Counted from the first letter of the stretch, positions 1-8,536 are shown. The stretch: 64,000 nt of DNA from Burkholderia arboris (GCF_902499125.1 NZ_CABVPX010000036.1:1-64000), one strand, 5' to 3'. Notes: generated by a model from the letters alone, not told the origin. Made by a program: numbers and translations.

Positions 1-590
1 GCTCGGGCGCCGCCCAGGCGGCGCTCGGCATCGCGCTCGTCGATGCGCGCGAACCGGGGCTGCGCGACGAAGGCCGCGGCTGGCTGGAAACAGCCGCGGC
101 GGCGGACGCCAAGGCCGACGCACCGGCCGCACGGCGCGCGCAGCTCGCGCTCGGCAAGGCGCTGCTGCTCGGCAGCAGCGACATCCCGAAAGACTACGCA
201 CGCGCCCGCGCGCTGCTCGGCGCAGCGGCCGGACAGGGCGACCCGGCCGCCGCGTATTACCTCGGGCTGATCTACCGCAGCGGTTACGGCGTCGCCGCCG
301 ATCCCGTGCAGGCCGCGCACTGGTTCGAGGTCGCGTCGCAAGCCGACATCCCGGCCGCGGACTTCATGCTCGCGAACGCGTACCGCGACGGCAGCGGCGT
401 GCCGCGCGACGACGCGCGCGCACTGGCGCTGTATCGCCGGGCGGCCGAGCACGAGTTGCCGGAAGCCGTGCAGACGCTCGCGATGGCCTATCGCAACGGC
501 GAGCTCGGGCTCAAGCCCGACGCGGACGCGTTCCACGCGCAGTGGATCGAGACCGCGCACGCGCTGAAGCACCCGGTGGTGGCGCCGTGA
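1..590 (+). CDS. Sel1-repeat (TPR-like) protein, 5' end outside window
   Basis: The frame is open from the window edge to the stop at 588-590, so the N-terminus is missing. The visible ~195 residues carry Sel1-type repeats of about 36 residues, for example the stretches around YYLGLIYRSGYGV, FMLANAYRDGSGV and TLAMAYRNGELGL, each with the typical small-residue/aromatic helix pattern. Sel1 proteins are alpha-solenoid adaptors for protein interactions. Because the start is absent, a signal peptide or export route cannot be judged. The partner is unknown. An 8-bp inverted repeat at 598-627 follows the stop. Confidence 0.85.
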   Translation, partial: SGAAQAALGIALVDAREPGLRDEGRGWLETAAAADAKADAPAARRAQLALGKALLLGSSDIPKDYARARALLGAAAGQGDPAAAYYLGLIYRSGYGVAADPVQAAHWFEVASQADIPAADFMLANAYRDGSGVPRDDARALALYRRAAEHELPEAVQTLAMAYRNGELGLKPDADAFHAQWIETAHALKHPVVAP

Positions 591-597
591 CGGCCGT

Positions 598-627
598 CCG
601 GCCAGGACGCGCGCGCGATCTGGCCGG
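598..627 (+). terminator. Hairpin after the Sel1 gene
   Basis: CCGGCCAG (598-605) pairs perfectly with CTGGCCGG (620-627) around a 14-nt GC-rich loop. There is no T tract, so it is at best a weak or Rho-assisted terminator. Confidence 0.35.
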
Positions 628-775
628 CGGCGTGACACGCACCGCCCGTGCTCCGTGCATCGATCGTCCGGAAGCGGCATCGGGGCGCGGGGCGCGGGCG
701 CAAGCCCGCCCGCCGATACGCGCGCGGCAATGCCTTAACATGCAGCCTCACGATAAAACCTGAGAGCACTGCATC

Positions 776-1321
776 ATGTCCGATCGCCTGTCGCGGCTTC
801 GCGCCGCCCTTGGCGTGGCCGTCGTTTCCGTCACGGCCGCTCCGCTCGCTGCCCTCGCCGCGCCGCCCGCACACTACGACATCTTCAACGCCGCGCTCTG
901 CAAGCCGCCGTTCACGTCGGACCTGATGGACTCGATCTACAACACCGCGAAGGCGGCCGATCCAAAGCCGGACGAGTCGATGCTCGGCGCCGCGGTCTAT
1001 CGCCTGCCGGAGCCGATTCGCCGCGACGGCTTCACGACCCGGCACGTCGTATTCGTCAGTACCGGCATCGGCGTGCTCGTCGACGGCGAAGTCGCCAGCC
1101 AGCTCGCCGAGCGTTACCGGCTCACGCTCGAGAAGGGCCACCTGCTAGGCGCGTCGTCCGTCGGCTATTCGCGCCGGCTGACCGTCCGCGGTCCCGGTGG
1201 CGCGCTGATCCTCGTGTCGGCCCGCCAGGGCCCGGCGCTGAAGGGCAAGACGCTGCTCGCCTGCGAAATGACGTCCGAAGACGACATCAAAGCGCTGGAA
1301 CGGATGGAAAAGCAACACTAG
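776..1321 (+). CDS. Small exported hypothetical protein
   Basis: 181 residues. The N-terminus has a basic start (MSDRLSRLRA), a hydrophobic stretch to about residue 24 and an Ala-rich cleavage region near ALAAPP, consistent with a Sec signal peptide and a periplasmic mature protein of ~155 residues. I do not recognise a domain. The mature part is mixed alpha/beta with two cysteines (CKPP and LACEM) that could form a disulfide. It stands alone between the Sel1 gene and birA. The start is the first ATG after an AT-richer stretch at 737-770. Confidence 0.75.
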   Translation: MSDRLSRLRAALGVAVVSVTAAPLAALAAPPAHYDIFNAALCKPPFTSDLMDSIYNTAKAADPKPDESMLGAAVYRLPEPIRRDGFTTRHVVFVSTGIGVLVDGEVASQLAERYRLTLEKGHLLGASSVGYSRRLTVRGPGGALILVSARQGPALKGKTLLACEMTSEDDIKALERMEKQH

Positions 1322-1326
1322 GCGGC

Positions 1327-1344
1327 GCGGCGGTGCTCCGCCGC
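1327..1344 (+). terminator. GC hairpin after the exported protein gene
   Basis: GCGGCGG (1327-1333), loop TGCT, CCGCCGC (1338-1344). Perfect 7-bp stem with no T run; probable weak terminator. Confidence 0.35.
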
Positions 1345-1392
1345 CCTGCCGGTCGCATGCGCCGTCCGGCGCGCGCCAACGCCCCCTGTCGC

Positions 1393-1398
1393 TACAAT
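1393..1398 (+). promoter_or_regulatory. Candidate -10 of birA-coaX
   Basis: TACAAT lies eight bases before the birA ATG, so transcription would begin at or next to the start codon (leaderless or nearly so). No good -35 hexamer is visible 16-18 bp upstream. Confidence 0.4.
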
Positions 1399-1405
1399 AC
1401 CCACC

Positions 1406-2326
1406 ATGAACGCCCCCACCTCCCCCGACACGCCCGATTCCGGCGACGCGCACATCGCGCGCAACCGGCTCGAGGCCCATCTGGATGCCGCGCCGCGCGC
1501 GTGGCCGCTCGACATCGTCGCGGCCACCGGCTCGACCAACGCCGACGTCGCGACGCGGCTCAAGGCGCTGCCACGCAGCGCAAAAGCACTGCCCGCGCCA
1601 CTCGTGCGCGTCGCGTTCGAGCAGACGGCCGGCCGCGGCCGGCAGGGCCGCCCGTGGTTCGCGCAGCCCGGCAATGCGCTGCTCTGCTCGGTCGGCTGCA
1701 TCGTGCCGCGCCCCGTCGACGCGCTCGGCGGCCTGAGCATCGCGATCGGCGTCGCGCTCGCCGAAGGGCTGGCCGCGCTGCCGCTCGACGCCCGCACGCG
1801 CGTCGCGCTCAAATGGCCGAACGACCTGCTGCTGACGGCCGACGACGACGGCACGCCGCGCATCGTCGGCAAGCTCGCCGGGATCCTGATCGAAACCGTC
1901 TGGACCACTGCCGACGCCACCGCCGTCGTGATCGGCTTCGGCATCAACGTGCGCGGCGCGGAAGCGGTCGCCGCGCAGGTCGACGCGCTGCGTGCGCGCG
2001 AAGCGACGCTCGCGAGCGGGCTGCCGCCGGCCGCACTGTCGATCGCGTGCGCGTCGGCCAACCTCACCGATACGCTCGCCGCATCGCTGAACGCGCTCAC
2101 GCCCGCGCTCGCGCAGTTCGGCACCGACGGCCTCGCGCCGTTCCTGCCGCGCTGGCACGCGCTCCATGCGTACGCGGGCCGCGAAGTCGTGCTGCTCGAG
2201 CAGGGCGTCGAACGCGCGCGCGGCATCGCGACGGGCATCGATGCGACCGGGCAACTGCTGCTCGACACGCCGAACGGCGTGCAGACGATCGCGGCCGGCG
2301 ACGTGTCGCTGCGCGAAGCGCAATGA
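1406..2326 (+). CDS. birA: Biotin--[acetyl-CoA-carboxylase] ligase (class I)
   Basis: 306 residues. It attaches biotin to the carrier lysine of biotin enzymes via biotinoyl-AMP. The ligase signature GRGRQGR is at 76-82, with TGSTN at 41-45, KWPND at 136-140 and KLAGIL at 156-161, followed by a C-terminal SH3-like domain. The ligase fold begins right after a ~35-residue leader, so the N-terminal helix-turn-helix of E. coli BirA is absent. This form should not repress the bio operon. The stop overlaps the coaX start (ATGA), implying translational coupling. Likely clients in this window are the biotin carrier protein and biotin carboxylase genes at 38.7-40.4 kb. Confidence 0.95.
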   Translation: MNAPTSPDTPDSGDAHIARNRLEAHLDAAPRAWPLDIVAATGSTNADVATRLKALPRSAKALPAPLVRVAFEQTAGRGRQGRPWFAQPGNALLCSVGCIVPRPVDALGGLSIAIGVALAEGLAALPLDARTRVALKWPNDLLLTADDDGTPRIVGKLAGILIETVWTTADATAVVIGFGINVRGAEAVAAQVDALRAREATLASGLPPAALSIACASANLTDTLAASLNALTPALAQFGTDGLAPFLPRWHALHAYAGREVVLLEQGVERARGIATGIDATGQLLLDTPNGVQTIAAGDVSLREAQ

Positions 2327-3108
2327 GCGAACCGCACCTGCTGATCGACGCCGGCAACAGCCGGATCAAGTGGGCGCTCGCCGACGCGCAGCGCACGCTC
2401 GTCGACACGGGCGCGTTCGGCCACACGCGCGACGGCGGCGCCGACCCCGACTGGTCGCAACTGCCGCAGCCGCGCGGCGCGTGGATCTCGAACGTCGCGG
2501 GCGCCGACGCGGCCGCACGGATCGACGCGCTGCTCGACGCGCGCTGGCCAGGCCTGCCGCGCACGACGATCCGCTCGCGGCCCGCGCAATGCGGCGTGAC
2601 GAACGGCTATACGACGCCCGAACAGCTCGGCAGCGACCGCTGGGCCGGCCTGATCGGCGCGCACGCGGCGTTTCCGGGCGAGCATCTGCTGATCGCGACG
2701 TTCGGCACCGCGACGACCCTCGAGGCACTGCGCGCGGACGGCCGCTTCACCGGCGGGTTGATCGCGCCGGGCTGGGCGCTGATGATGCGCGCGCTCGGCA
2801 CGCACACCGCGCAGTTGCCGACGCTGACCACCGACGTCGCGAGCGGGCTGCTCGCGGGCGCGCAGGCCGAACCGTTCCAGGTCGATACGCCGCGCTCGCT
2901 GTCGGCCGGCTGCCTGTACGCGCAGGCCGGGCTGATCGAACGCGCATCGCGCGACCTCGCCGAAGCGTGGCAGGCGCCCGTGCGGCTCGTGCTGGCCGGC
3001 GGTGCGGCGGACGACATCGCGCGTGCGCTGACGGTCCCGCATACGCGGCATGACGCACTGATCCTGTCCGGGCTCGCGCTGATTGCCGCGGAAGCGGCGC
3101 AGGATTGA
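2323..3108 (+). CDS. coaX: Type III pantothenate kinase
   Basis: 261 residues; first step of coenzyme A synthesis (pantothenate to 4'-phosphopantothenate). It belongs to the ASKHA fold. The phosphate-binding motif DAGNSRIKW is at 9-17, the pantothenate-site segment GSDRW at 103-107, and the second nucleotide motif GTATT at 128-132 is followed by GGLIAPG. The start ATG at 2323 overlaps the birA stop by four bases. An upstream extension of this frame runs antiphase through birA and is not real. In Bordetella the homologue is known as Baf. The birA-coaX pairing is common in beta-proteobacteria. Confidence 0.95.
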   Translation: MSEPHLLIDAGNSRIKWALADAQRTLVDTGAFGHTRDGGADPDWSQLPQPRGAWISNVAGADAAARIDALLDARWPGLPRTTIRSRPAQCGVTNGYTTPEQLGSDRWAGLIGAHAAFPGEHLLIATFGTATTLEALRADGRFTGGLIAPGWALMMRALGTHTAQLPTLTTDVASGLLAGAQAEPFQVDTPRSLSAGCLYAQAGLIERASRDLAEAWQAPVRLVLAGGAADDIARALTVPHTRHDALILSGLALIAAEAAQD

Positions 3109-3205
3109 TGGGAAGCGAAAGGCACCGCCATCGCGCCGGTGCGTGGCGATGCGGTACGGGCGGTACCGCGCCGGCGGCCCGCGCGAACGACCGGCGGAAA
3201 CCATG

Positions 3206-3229
3206 AAAAAGCCGGCCCTGCGGCCGGCT
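3206..3229 (-). terminator. Rho-independent terminator reading leftward
   Basis: AGCCGGCC (3210-3217), loop CTGC, GGCCGGCT (3222-3229). The A5 tract at 3206-3210 becomes a U tract only on the minus strand, so this ends leftward transcripts, most likely from rfaE2, which would run antisense through the small gene at 3277-3519. Confidence 0.7.
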
Positions 3230-3276
3230 CGACTGAATGACGTGAACCACGTCGATGACGACAAGGAGTTTCGACG

Positions 3277-3519
3277 ATGCTGCGCTGGCTGATCGCTGTT
3301 CTCTTTCTCGCCAACATGCTCGCGTTCGTGGTGGCGCACGGCGTGTTCGGGCCGCTGCCGTCGGCCGGCCCGCGCGAACCCGGCGTGCTGTCGCGGCAGG
3401 TGCGGCCCGATGCGCTGCGCGTGACGCCGCTCGCGCAGGCGACCGACCAGCCCGTCGTCGGCGGCCCGATCGCGCCGCCGGCCGTCACGACCGCGCCGCT
3501 CGCGGCGTCCGCGCCCTGA
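3277..3519 (+). CDS. Short single-pass membrane protein
   Basis: 80 residues. A hydrophobic helix occupies residues 4-20 (LIAVLFLANMLAFVVAHGVF), followed by a Pro/Ala-rich extracytoplasmic tail with no recognisable fold. AAGGAG lies 7 bases before the ATG, a good ribosome site. From general knowledge, coaX in related genera is often followed by a longer membrane-anchored SPOR-domain protein. This one has a similar anchor but no SPOR domain, so it may be a shortened relative; that is inference. It converges on rfaE2 with a 16-bp gap. Confidence 0.7.
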   Translation: MLRWLIAVLFLANMLAFVVAHGVFGPLPSAGPREPGVLSRQVRPDALRVTPLAQATDQPVVGGPIAPPAVTTAPLAASAP

Positions 3520-3535
3520 CGGCGCCGGTCCGCGC

Positions 3536-4021
3536 TCAGGACTGCTGCGCGCGCACCTTCTTCAGCAACGCGGTGGTCGAGCGGTCGTGCTCGAACGGAA
3601 TCGCCAGCGCACGGCCGCCCCAGCCGCGCACGAGCGCCGATTCCGGCAGCGCATCCATGTCGTAGTCGCCCCCCTTTACGAGGATGTCCGGACGGACCGC
3701 CTCGATCAGCGACACCGGCGTCTTCTCCCCGAACGTCACGACCCAGTCGACGCTTTCCAGCGCCGCGAGCAGTGCCGCGCGATCCTCTTCGCGGTTGATC
3801 GGCCGGTCGTCGCCCTTGCCGAGCATGCGCACCGACGCATCGCTGTTCACGCCGACGATCAGGCACGCGCCGAGCGCTTTCGCGTCGGCGAGATACGTGA
3901 CGTGGCCGCGATGCAGGATGTCGAATACGCCATTGGTGAACACGACGGGCGACGGCAGCGAGGCGCGCAGCGCGACGAGGGCATCACGGGTGATCAGCTT
4001 GCGTTCGAAAGTGGCGGACAT
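3536..4021 (-). CDS. rfaE2: D-glycero-beta-D-manno-heptose 1-phosphate adenylyltransferase
   Basis: 161 residues; makes ADP-heptose for the LPS inner core. The nucleotidyltransferase motif GVFDILHRGH is at 31-40, with the C-terminal KGGDYDMDALPES and the Arg/Ser-Thr-rich active-site segment DRSTT. Length fits the stand-alone cytidylyltransferase-like half of HldE, so the kinase half (HldA/RfaE1) must be encoded elsewhere. The start at 4021 (MSATFERKL) is chosen because it matches the family length. A longer in-frame ATG at 4111 would add 30 basic, uncharacteristic residues and run into the hairpin at 4074-4104. Confidence 0.95.
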   Translation of the reverse strand: MSATFERKLITRDALVALRASLPSPVVFTNGVFDILHRGHVTYLADAKALGACLIVGVNSDASVRMLGKGDDRPINREEDRAALLAALESVDWVVTFGEKTPVSLIEAVRPDILVKGGDYDMDALPESALVRGWGGRALAIPFEHDRSTTALLKKVRAQQS

Positions 4022-4073
4022 GGCGAAGGTCGGACGGAATGAACAACGGCGCGCGCGACGCGCGGCGCCAGAT

Positions 4074-4104
4074 AAAAAGCCCGCCGGACTCACCAGGCGG
4101 GCTT
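4074..4104 (-). terminator. Rho-independent terminator of the ferritin-like gene
   Basis: AAGCCCGCC (4077-4085) pairs with GGCGGGCTT (4096-4104). The A tract 4074-4078 gives a U run on the minus strand, downstream of the gene at 4169-5047. Confidence 0.8.
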
Positions 4105-4168
4105 CATGCAACGGGCACGGCGCCGCACGGCCCGGCGCGATTCACGCCGGCGGCGGCACCTGCCGGCC

Positions 4169-5047
4169 TCAGGCCGGCTGCGCAGCCGACGACGGGCCGC
4201 TTTCGGCCTGCAGGCGGCCGGTGACTTCCTTGCGGTAGCGGTTCAGCTCCTGCGCGGTCGCGAACGTGCGCTCGAACAGGATCGACAGGTTGTGCAGAAT
4301 GCGCTCGACGACCTTCTTTTCCCACTCGCCGTCGAAACGGATCTGCTCGTCGAGCCAGCGCTCGAGCCATTCCGGATCCGGCAGGCGCGACTGCACGGTG
4401 TCGCGCGGGAACAGCGCCTGGTTCACGTGCAGGTTGGTCGGGTGCAGCGGCTTCTCGGTGCGGCGCGCCGACGCCATCAGCACGCCGATCTTCGCGAATG
4501 CGGCACGCGCGACGTCGCCGCAGTTGTTCAGCGCCTTCTTCATGTAGCGCAGGTACGCGCCGCCATGACGCGCTTCATCGCGCGAGATCGTTTCGTAGAT
4601 CTGCTTGATGACGGGCTCCGTGTGCCAGTCGGCCGCGCAGCGATACCAGTGGTTCAGGCGGATCTCGCCGCAGAAGTGCAGCATCAGCGTCTCGAGCGGC
4701 GGCGCCGGGTCGAACTGGAAGCGCACCGCGTGCAGCTCCTCCTCGGTCGGCACCATTTCCGGCTTGAAGCGGCGCAGGTATTCCATCAGCACGAGCGAAT
4801 GCTTCTGCTCTTCGAAGAACCACACGCTCATGAATGCGGAAAAGTCGCTGTCGTGCTGATTGTCGCGCAGGAACATTTCCGTCGCGGGCAGCGCCGACCA
4901 TTCGGTGATCGCGTTCATCTTGATCGTCTTCGCCTGCTCGTCGGTGAGCAGCGAAGCGTCGAACTTGTCCCACGGAATGTCCTTCTCCATGTCCCAGCGG
5001 ACAGCTTCGAGCGACCTGTAAAGTTCCGGATAAAGCATCGTGTTCAT
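4169..5047 (-). CDS. Ferritin-fold di-iron protein, acyl-ACP desaturase-like
   Basis: 292 residues. The four-helix di-iron motifs are visible as EEQKHS (~79-84) and DEARHGG (~157-163), with further acidic residues (TEMFLRDNQH) in the first helix pair. This is the E...EExxH / DExRH arrangement of the soluble stearoyl-ACP desaturase and ribonucleotide-reductase-like superfamily. A fatty-acyl desaturase or ferritin-like oxidase role is plausible, but the substrate cannot be read. It is monocistronic: a terminator lies downstream and a long non-coding region upstream. The ribosome site is a G-rich run (AGGGGTGGGA) before the ATG. Confidence 0.85.
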   Translation of the reverse strand: MNTMLYPELYRSLEAVRWDMEKDIPWDKFDASLLTDEQAKTIKMNAITEWSALPATEMFLRDNQHDSDFSAFMSVWFFEEQKHSLVLMEYLRRFKPEMVPTEEELHAVRFQFDPAPPLETLMLHFCGEIRLNHWYRCAADWHTEPVIKQIYETISRDEARHGGAYLRYMKKALNNCGDVARAAFAKIGVLMASARRTEKPLHPTNLHVNQALFPRDTVQSRLPDPEWLERWLDEQIRFDGEWEKKVVERILHNLSILFERTFATAQELNRYRKEVTGRLQAESGPSSAAQPA

Positions 5048-5513
5048 GATGGTCCCACCCCTGTTCTGCGCAATGCGACTTCTCTAAACGTGACTGTTGC
5101 CGCGCAAGCACGCCGAGCGCGCTTTTTGCAGCCAAGACTCTAATTTTACGCGGGAAACCGGCCCGCCGGACGGGGATTCCTCGTCCGACAGCCGGGCGGC
5201 CGCGTCGCCGCCGTTGGGCATCCCGCAGCCCCGCTCCGTTCGGACGGAGCCGGCCGCGCTTGCCTGAGTGGGGGCCGGCGCTGGCCGGCTCGTTGACGCG
5301 CCCGTCCCCTGCCCCAGGCGGGTTCCCCGGAGGGTCCCGTGCGGATGCCGGATCGGCGGGCTGCTCGATATGGTGTATACGGCGGCGGCCATGATATCAC
5401 GCGTCCATGACGGTTCCGAGACGCCTGCCCGGTCGCGCGCCGCCCACCGCGGGTGCGGCGATCCGTCGCGGTCGACCGTGGCGAAAACGCAACCTTACAT
5501 TCCCCTGCGCGTG
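5048..5513. other. 466-bp non-coding region between the ferritin-like and patatin genes
   Basis: Holds the leader and promoter of the leftward gene at 4169-5047; an AT-richer segment around 5128-5146 contains TAAAAT and TAGAGT on the minus strand and is the best -10 region. Two compact hairpins follow: GCTCCGT/ACGGAGC (5233-5250) and GCCGGC/GCCGGC (5274-5289). A 102-residue minus-strand reading frame (5084-5392) has no recognisable fold and looks spurious. Confidence 0.5.
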
Positions 5514-6740
5514 TCAGACCCGTATTTCGCCGGCAGCAAGACCGTCTTCCGGCGGCGTGCCGGCCGCCGGCGCGCTGCCGCCGTCCGCCTGCGCGATCCA
5601 GCCGGCCAGCGCGTCGCGCTGCGCGCGCCCGTCGACGTAGCCGAGCTCGATCAGTTCGCGCGTGAAGGCCTCCTCGAACAGCAGATAGCTTGCAAACGAC
5701 GCGCCGGCCGGCTGGCTGCCGCCGATCGCACCGAGCAGCCCGCGCATCGGTGCCGGCATCTGCTTCAGGTGTTTCGCGGCGATCAGCTCGATGCGCTCGG
5801 ACGGCGCGATCGCGAGCACGTCGACATGCCGCCAGCCGCTGTCGATCTCGACCTGGTGCGGCAGGTGCTCGATCATCCGGTTGATGTGCTCGATGCGTTC
5901 GATGTCCGAGCCGATCGAGTCGAGGAACACGCTCGCGAGCACCTGCTGGCCGATCTGCGCGAGCGTCGGGTAGCCGCGCACCAGCCCGGCGCCGTTCGCA
6001 GCCGGGATCTCGGGCCGCGGGTCGGCCGCGCCGACGACGACGATCCGGTCGGCACCGAAGTGGATCGCCGGCGACAGCGGCGCGATCTGCCGGATCGAAC
6101 CGTCGCCGAAGTATTCGATCTGCCCGTCGAGCACGAGCGGCACGGCCGGGAACACGAACGGAATGGCCGACGACGCGAGCAGGTGCGACGCCGACAGGTC
6201 GACGAGCCGCGCGGTACGCTGCGCGCGCCGCCACGCCTGGATCGGCTGCGCCGCCTGGTAGAACGTCAGGTGCCGGCCACTCGAATAGCTGAGCGCGGTG
6301 ATCGAAAGCGCATGCAGCAGGCGGGCCTCGAGCATCTGCTCGATCCGGTGGAAGCTCAGCTCGCGCTGCAGCAGGTGCGCGAGCGGCGCGTTGTCGAGCA
6401 GCCCGCGCGGCGAGCGGCGGGACGCCCAGCCGAACGTCATCGCCGCGAGCCAGCGTGCGCCGGCGGCCGCGATGCCGAGCCAGTCGCTGCGATACACGTA
6501 ATCGGCGCGCAATGGCTCCCAGAATTCGAGCAGGCGCCGCACGCCGTGAGAGAAATCGTCCGCGTGACTCGCGATCGACGTCGCGTTGATCGCGCCGGCC
6601 GACGAGCCGCACACGACCGTGAACGGCAGCGTGTGCCGTTGCGGATCGGCCTCGCGCGCGATCTCGGCCAGCGCCTTCAGCACGCCGACCTGGTAAGCGG
6701 CACGTGCGCCGCCTCCCATCAGAACGAGCGCGAGCCGCAT
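5514..6740 (-). CDS. Patatin-like phospholipase
   Basis: 408 residues. Patatin core: oxyanion loop MGGGARAAYQ near the N-terminus (8-17), nucleophile elbow GSSAG (~49-53), and the Asp of the catalytic Ser-Asp dyad in GDGS (~205). No signal peptide, so it is probably a cytoplasmic or membrane-associated lipid acyl hydrolase. It lies 24 bp downstream of phaM on the same strand and is probably cotranscribed with it. Some patatins hydrolyse lipids or polyesters on storage granules, but a link to PHB here is inference from position only. Confidence 0.9.
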   Translation of the reverse strand: MRLALVLMGGGARAAYQVGVLKALAEIAREADPQRHTLPFTVVCGSSAGAINATSIASHADDFSHGVRRLLEFWEPLRADYVYRSDWLGIAAAGARWLAAMTFGWASRRSPRGLLDNAPLAHLLQRELSFHRIEQMLEARLLHALSITALSYSSGRHLTFYQAAQPIQAWRRAQRTARLVDLSASHLLASSAIPFVFPAVPLVLDGQIEYFGDGSIRQIAPLSPAIHFGADRIVVVGAADPRPEIPAANGAGLVRGYPTLAQIGQQVLASVFLDSIGSDIERIEHINRMIEHLPHQVEIDSGWRHVDVLAIAPSERIELIAAKHLKQMPAPMRGLLGAIGGSQPAGASFASYLLFEEAFTRELIELGYVDGRAQRDALAGWIAQADGGSAPAAGTPPEDGLAAGEIRV

Positions 6741-6764
6741 GATCGACCTGCTACCTGCGCCGCG

Positions 6765-7505
6765 TCACGTCGAGCGCTTCGGCGGACGCGTTTCGGGCGA
6801 CGATGCGGCGGCGGCGCGCGCCGCGGCCGAACCGGACGGCTTCGCGCGCTTCGCGGCCGGCTTGCGCGGCGCGGCGGCGGCCGGTGCGGGCTTGGCGGCC
6901 GGCTCAGGCGCGGCAGCGGCATCCGGCGGCGCGCCGTCCGGCGCAGCAGGCTGCATGCCCGGCTGCGCCATCGCAAGGCTCGCGAGCTGGTTGAACTGCG
7001 ACTGCAGCAGGTTCCACCAGCCGGCCGGGTCGAACGCCTGCTGCTCGGCGTCGCCGGCGGGCACATCGGCGGCACCCGGCGCCGGCGATGCATCGCCGGA
7101 CGGCGCGGCCTTCGCCGCCTGCGCGGCTGCAACGGCCGCTTCCTCGGCCGCCGACATTGAGCTTTGCGCGAACGCGCCGAACGCACGCAGCGTCGCGAGC
7201 GTCGCACGCTGCACCTCGAGCCCCTGGATCGCGGACTGCAACATGCTGAGGTTGAGCTTCAGCCACTGCTCGACCGCGCGCAGATCGGTGATCCGCTTGT
7301 CGAGCTCCTCGACACTCGTGAGCGGCGACATCATGTCGGACATGCTCGACAGCGACGGCGGCAGCCCTGACGTGGCGCCCGGGAAAGACGTCATCCCGCC
7401 GAACGGCGACATCCGGATCATGTCCCACATGCGGTCCATCATGTCGGCGGGCTTGAAGCCGGCAAAGCCGGCGAAAGGGTTGGCGCCGGAGGCATCGGTC
7501 GTCAT
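6765..7505 (-). CDS. phaM: PhaM-type PHB granule regulatory protein
   Basis: 246 residues. N-terminal ~110 residues contain a Met-rich segment (MMDRMWDMIRMSP) and a helical region LTSVEELDKRITDLRAVEQW typical of PhaM. A second helix (PAGWWNLLQSQFNQLASLA) is followed by a ~70-residue Ala/Pro/Lys/Arg-rich tail resembling histone H1 tails. In Ralstonia PhaM activates PHB synthase and ties granules to the nucleoid through its basic tail. The low-complexity tail is high-GC and prone to length change. First gene of the phaM-patatin pair. Confidence 0.85.
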   Translation of the reverse strand: MTTDASGANPFAGFAGFKPADMMDRMWDMIRMSPFGGMTSFPGATSGLPPSLSSMSDMMSPLTSVEELDKRITDLRAVEQWLKLNLSMLQSAIQGLEVQRATLATLRAFGAFAQSSMSAAEEAAVAAAQAAKAAPSGDASPAPGAADVPAGDAEQQAFDPAGWWNLLQSQFNQLASLAMAQPGMQPAAPDGAPPDAAAAPEPAAKPAPAAAAPRKPAAKRAKPSGSAAARAAAASSPETRPPKRST

Positions 7506-7584
7506 ACGGGCATCCTGGTTGACTGGGGGAGCGAGGCGGCCGCCATGCGTCGCGCAGCCGCGCGTGGTTCGATCATAGCGCGCG

Positions 7585-8412
7585 TCAGAACGGCGCGTCG
7601 CCGGGGAACGCGGGCGGGCGCCGCTCGCGCAGCGAACGGATGCCCTCCTGCACGTCGGGCCCCGAGAAGCCCATGAATTCGAGCGCGAGCGACGAATCGA
7701 AGGTCGGCCCGGCCGAGCGCAGCCAGTTGTTCAGCGCGTACTTGGTCCAGCGGATCGCCGACTGCGAACCGTGCGCGAGCCGCTCGGCCACCTCGTACGC
7801 CTTCGGCAGCAGGTCGGCCGGCTCGACCGCGAGCGAGACCAGCCCGATCCGCTCGGCTTCCGCGCCGCTCACGGGCTCGCACAGCAGCAGGTAGTACTTC
7901 GCCTTCGCCATCCCGCACAGCAGCGGCCACACGATCGCCGCGTGGTCGCCGGCCGCGACGCCGAGCCGCGTATGGCCGTCGATGATGCGCGCATCCTTCG
8001 CGGCGATCGAGATATCGGCGAGCAGCCCGGCGACGAGCCCCGCGCCGACGGCCGGGCCATGCATCGCCGACACGATCGGCTTGCTGCAGTTGATCACGTT
8101 GTAGACGAGGTCGCGCGCCTCGCGCCATACGCGGGCGCGCACGTCGAAGTCGTTCGCCATGTCCTCGACGAGCGCGAGATCGCCGCCCGCCGAAAAACCC
8201 TTGCCTTCGCCGCGGATCACCGCGACGCGCGTGTCGGGATCGCGATCGACGTCGCGCCAGATGTCGGCGAGCTCGCGATGCATGCGTGCGTTCGCGGTCG
8301 CGAGGCCGCTGCGGTTCGCGCCCTCGCCGCTCATCACGATGTCGAGCACGCCGTGGTCGCGGCGCGTCACCTTCAGTGCTTCGTAACCGCTGTACGCGGC
8401 GAGATCGGCCAT
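7585..8412 (-). CDS. Crotonase-fold (enoyl-CoA hydratase/isomerase family) protein, both hydratase glutamates replaced
   Basis: 275 residues with clear crotonase landmarks: oxyanion-hole segments EGKGFSAGGDL (~69-79) and HGPAVGAGL (~118-126). Aligned to classic hydratase motifs (GGGCEL and QPE), the two catalytic glutamates fall on Val127 and His147. A following GDHAA (155-159) offers an acidic/basic pair nearby. It is therefore unlikely to be an ordinary enoyl-CoA hydratase and may catalyse an isomerase, hydrolase or lyase reaction on a CoA ester. The start at 8412 fits the family N-terminus. It lies 124 bp downstream of the FAH-family gene on the same strand, so they may form a small degradative unit. 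Confidence 0.85.
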   Translation of the reverse strand: MADLAAYSGYEALKVTRRDHGVLDIVMSGEGANRSGLATANARMHRELADIWRDVDRDPDTRVAVIRGEGKGFSAGGDLALVEDMANDFDVRARVWREARDLVYNVINCSKPIVSAMHGPAVGAGLVAGLLADISIAAKDARIIDGHTRLGVAAGDHAAIVWPLLCGMAKAKYYLLLCEPVSGAEAERIGLVSLAVEPADLLPKAYEVAERLAHGSQSAIRWTKYALNNWLRSAGPTFDSSLALEFMGFSGPDVQEGIRSLRERRPPAFPGDAPF

Positions 8413-8536
8413 GTGCCGCTCCTTGTTCGAGGCTCTTGAATCGAGTGTAGCCAAGCCCGCGCACTCAAACATCAGGCGAAACCCGGCGCGCGGGCCGGAG
8501 CCAGGTTCCGCCGTGGCGTGGCGTGCGCCGCGCCGC

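Noticed and set aside
5084..5392. 102-residue minus-strand frame before the ferritin-like gene
   Set aside because: Low complexity, no ribosome site, and overlaps hairpins and the promoter region.
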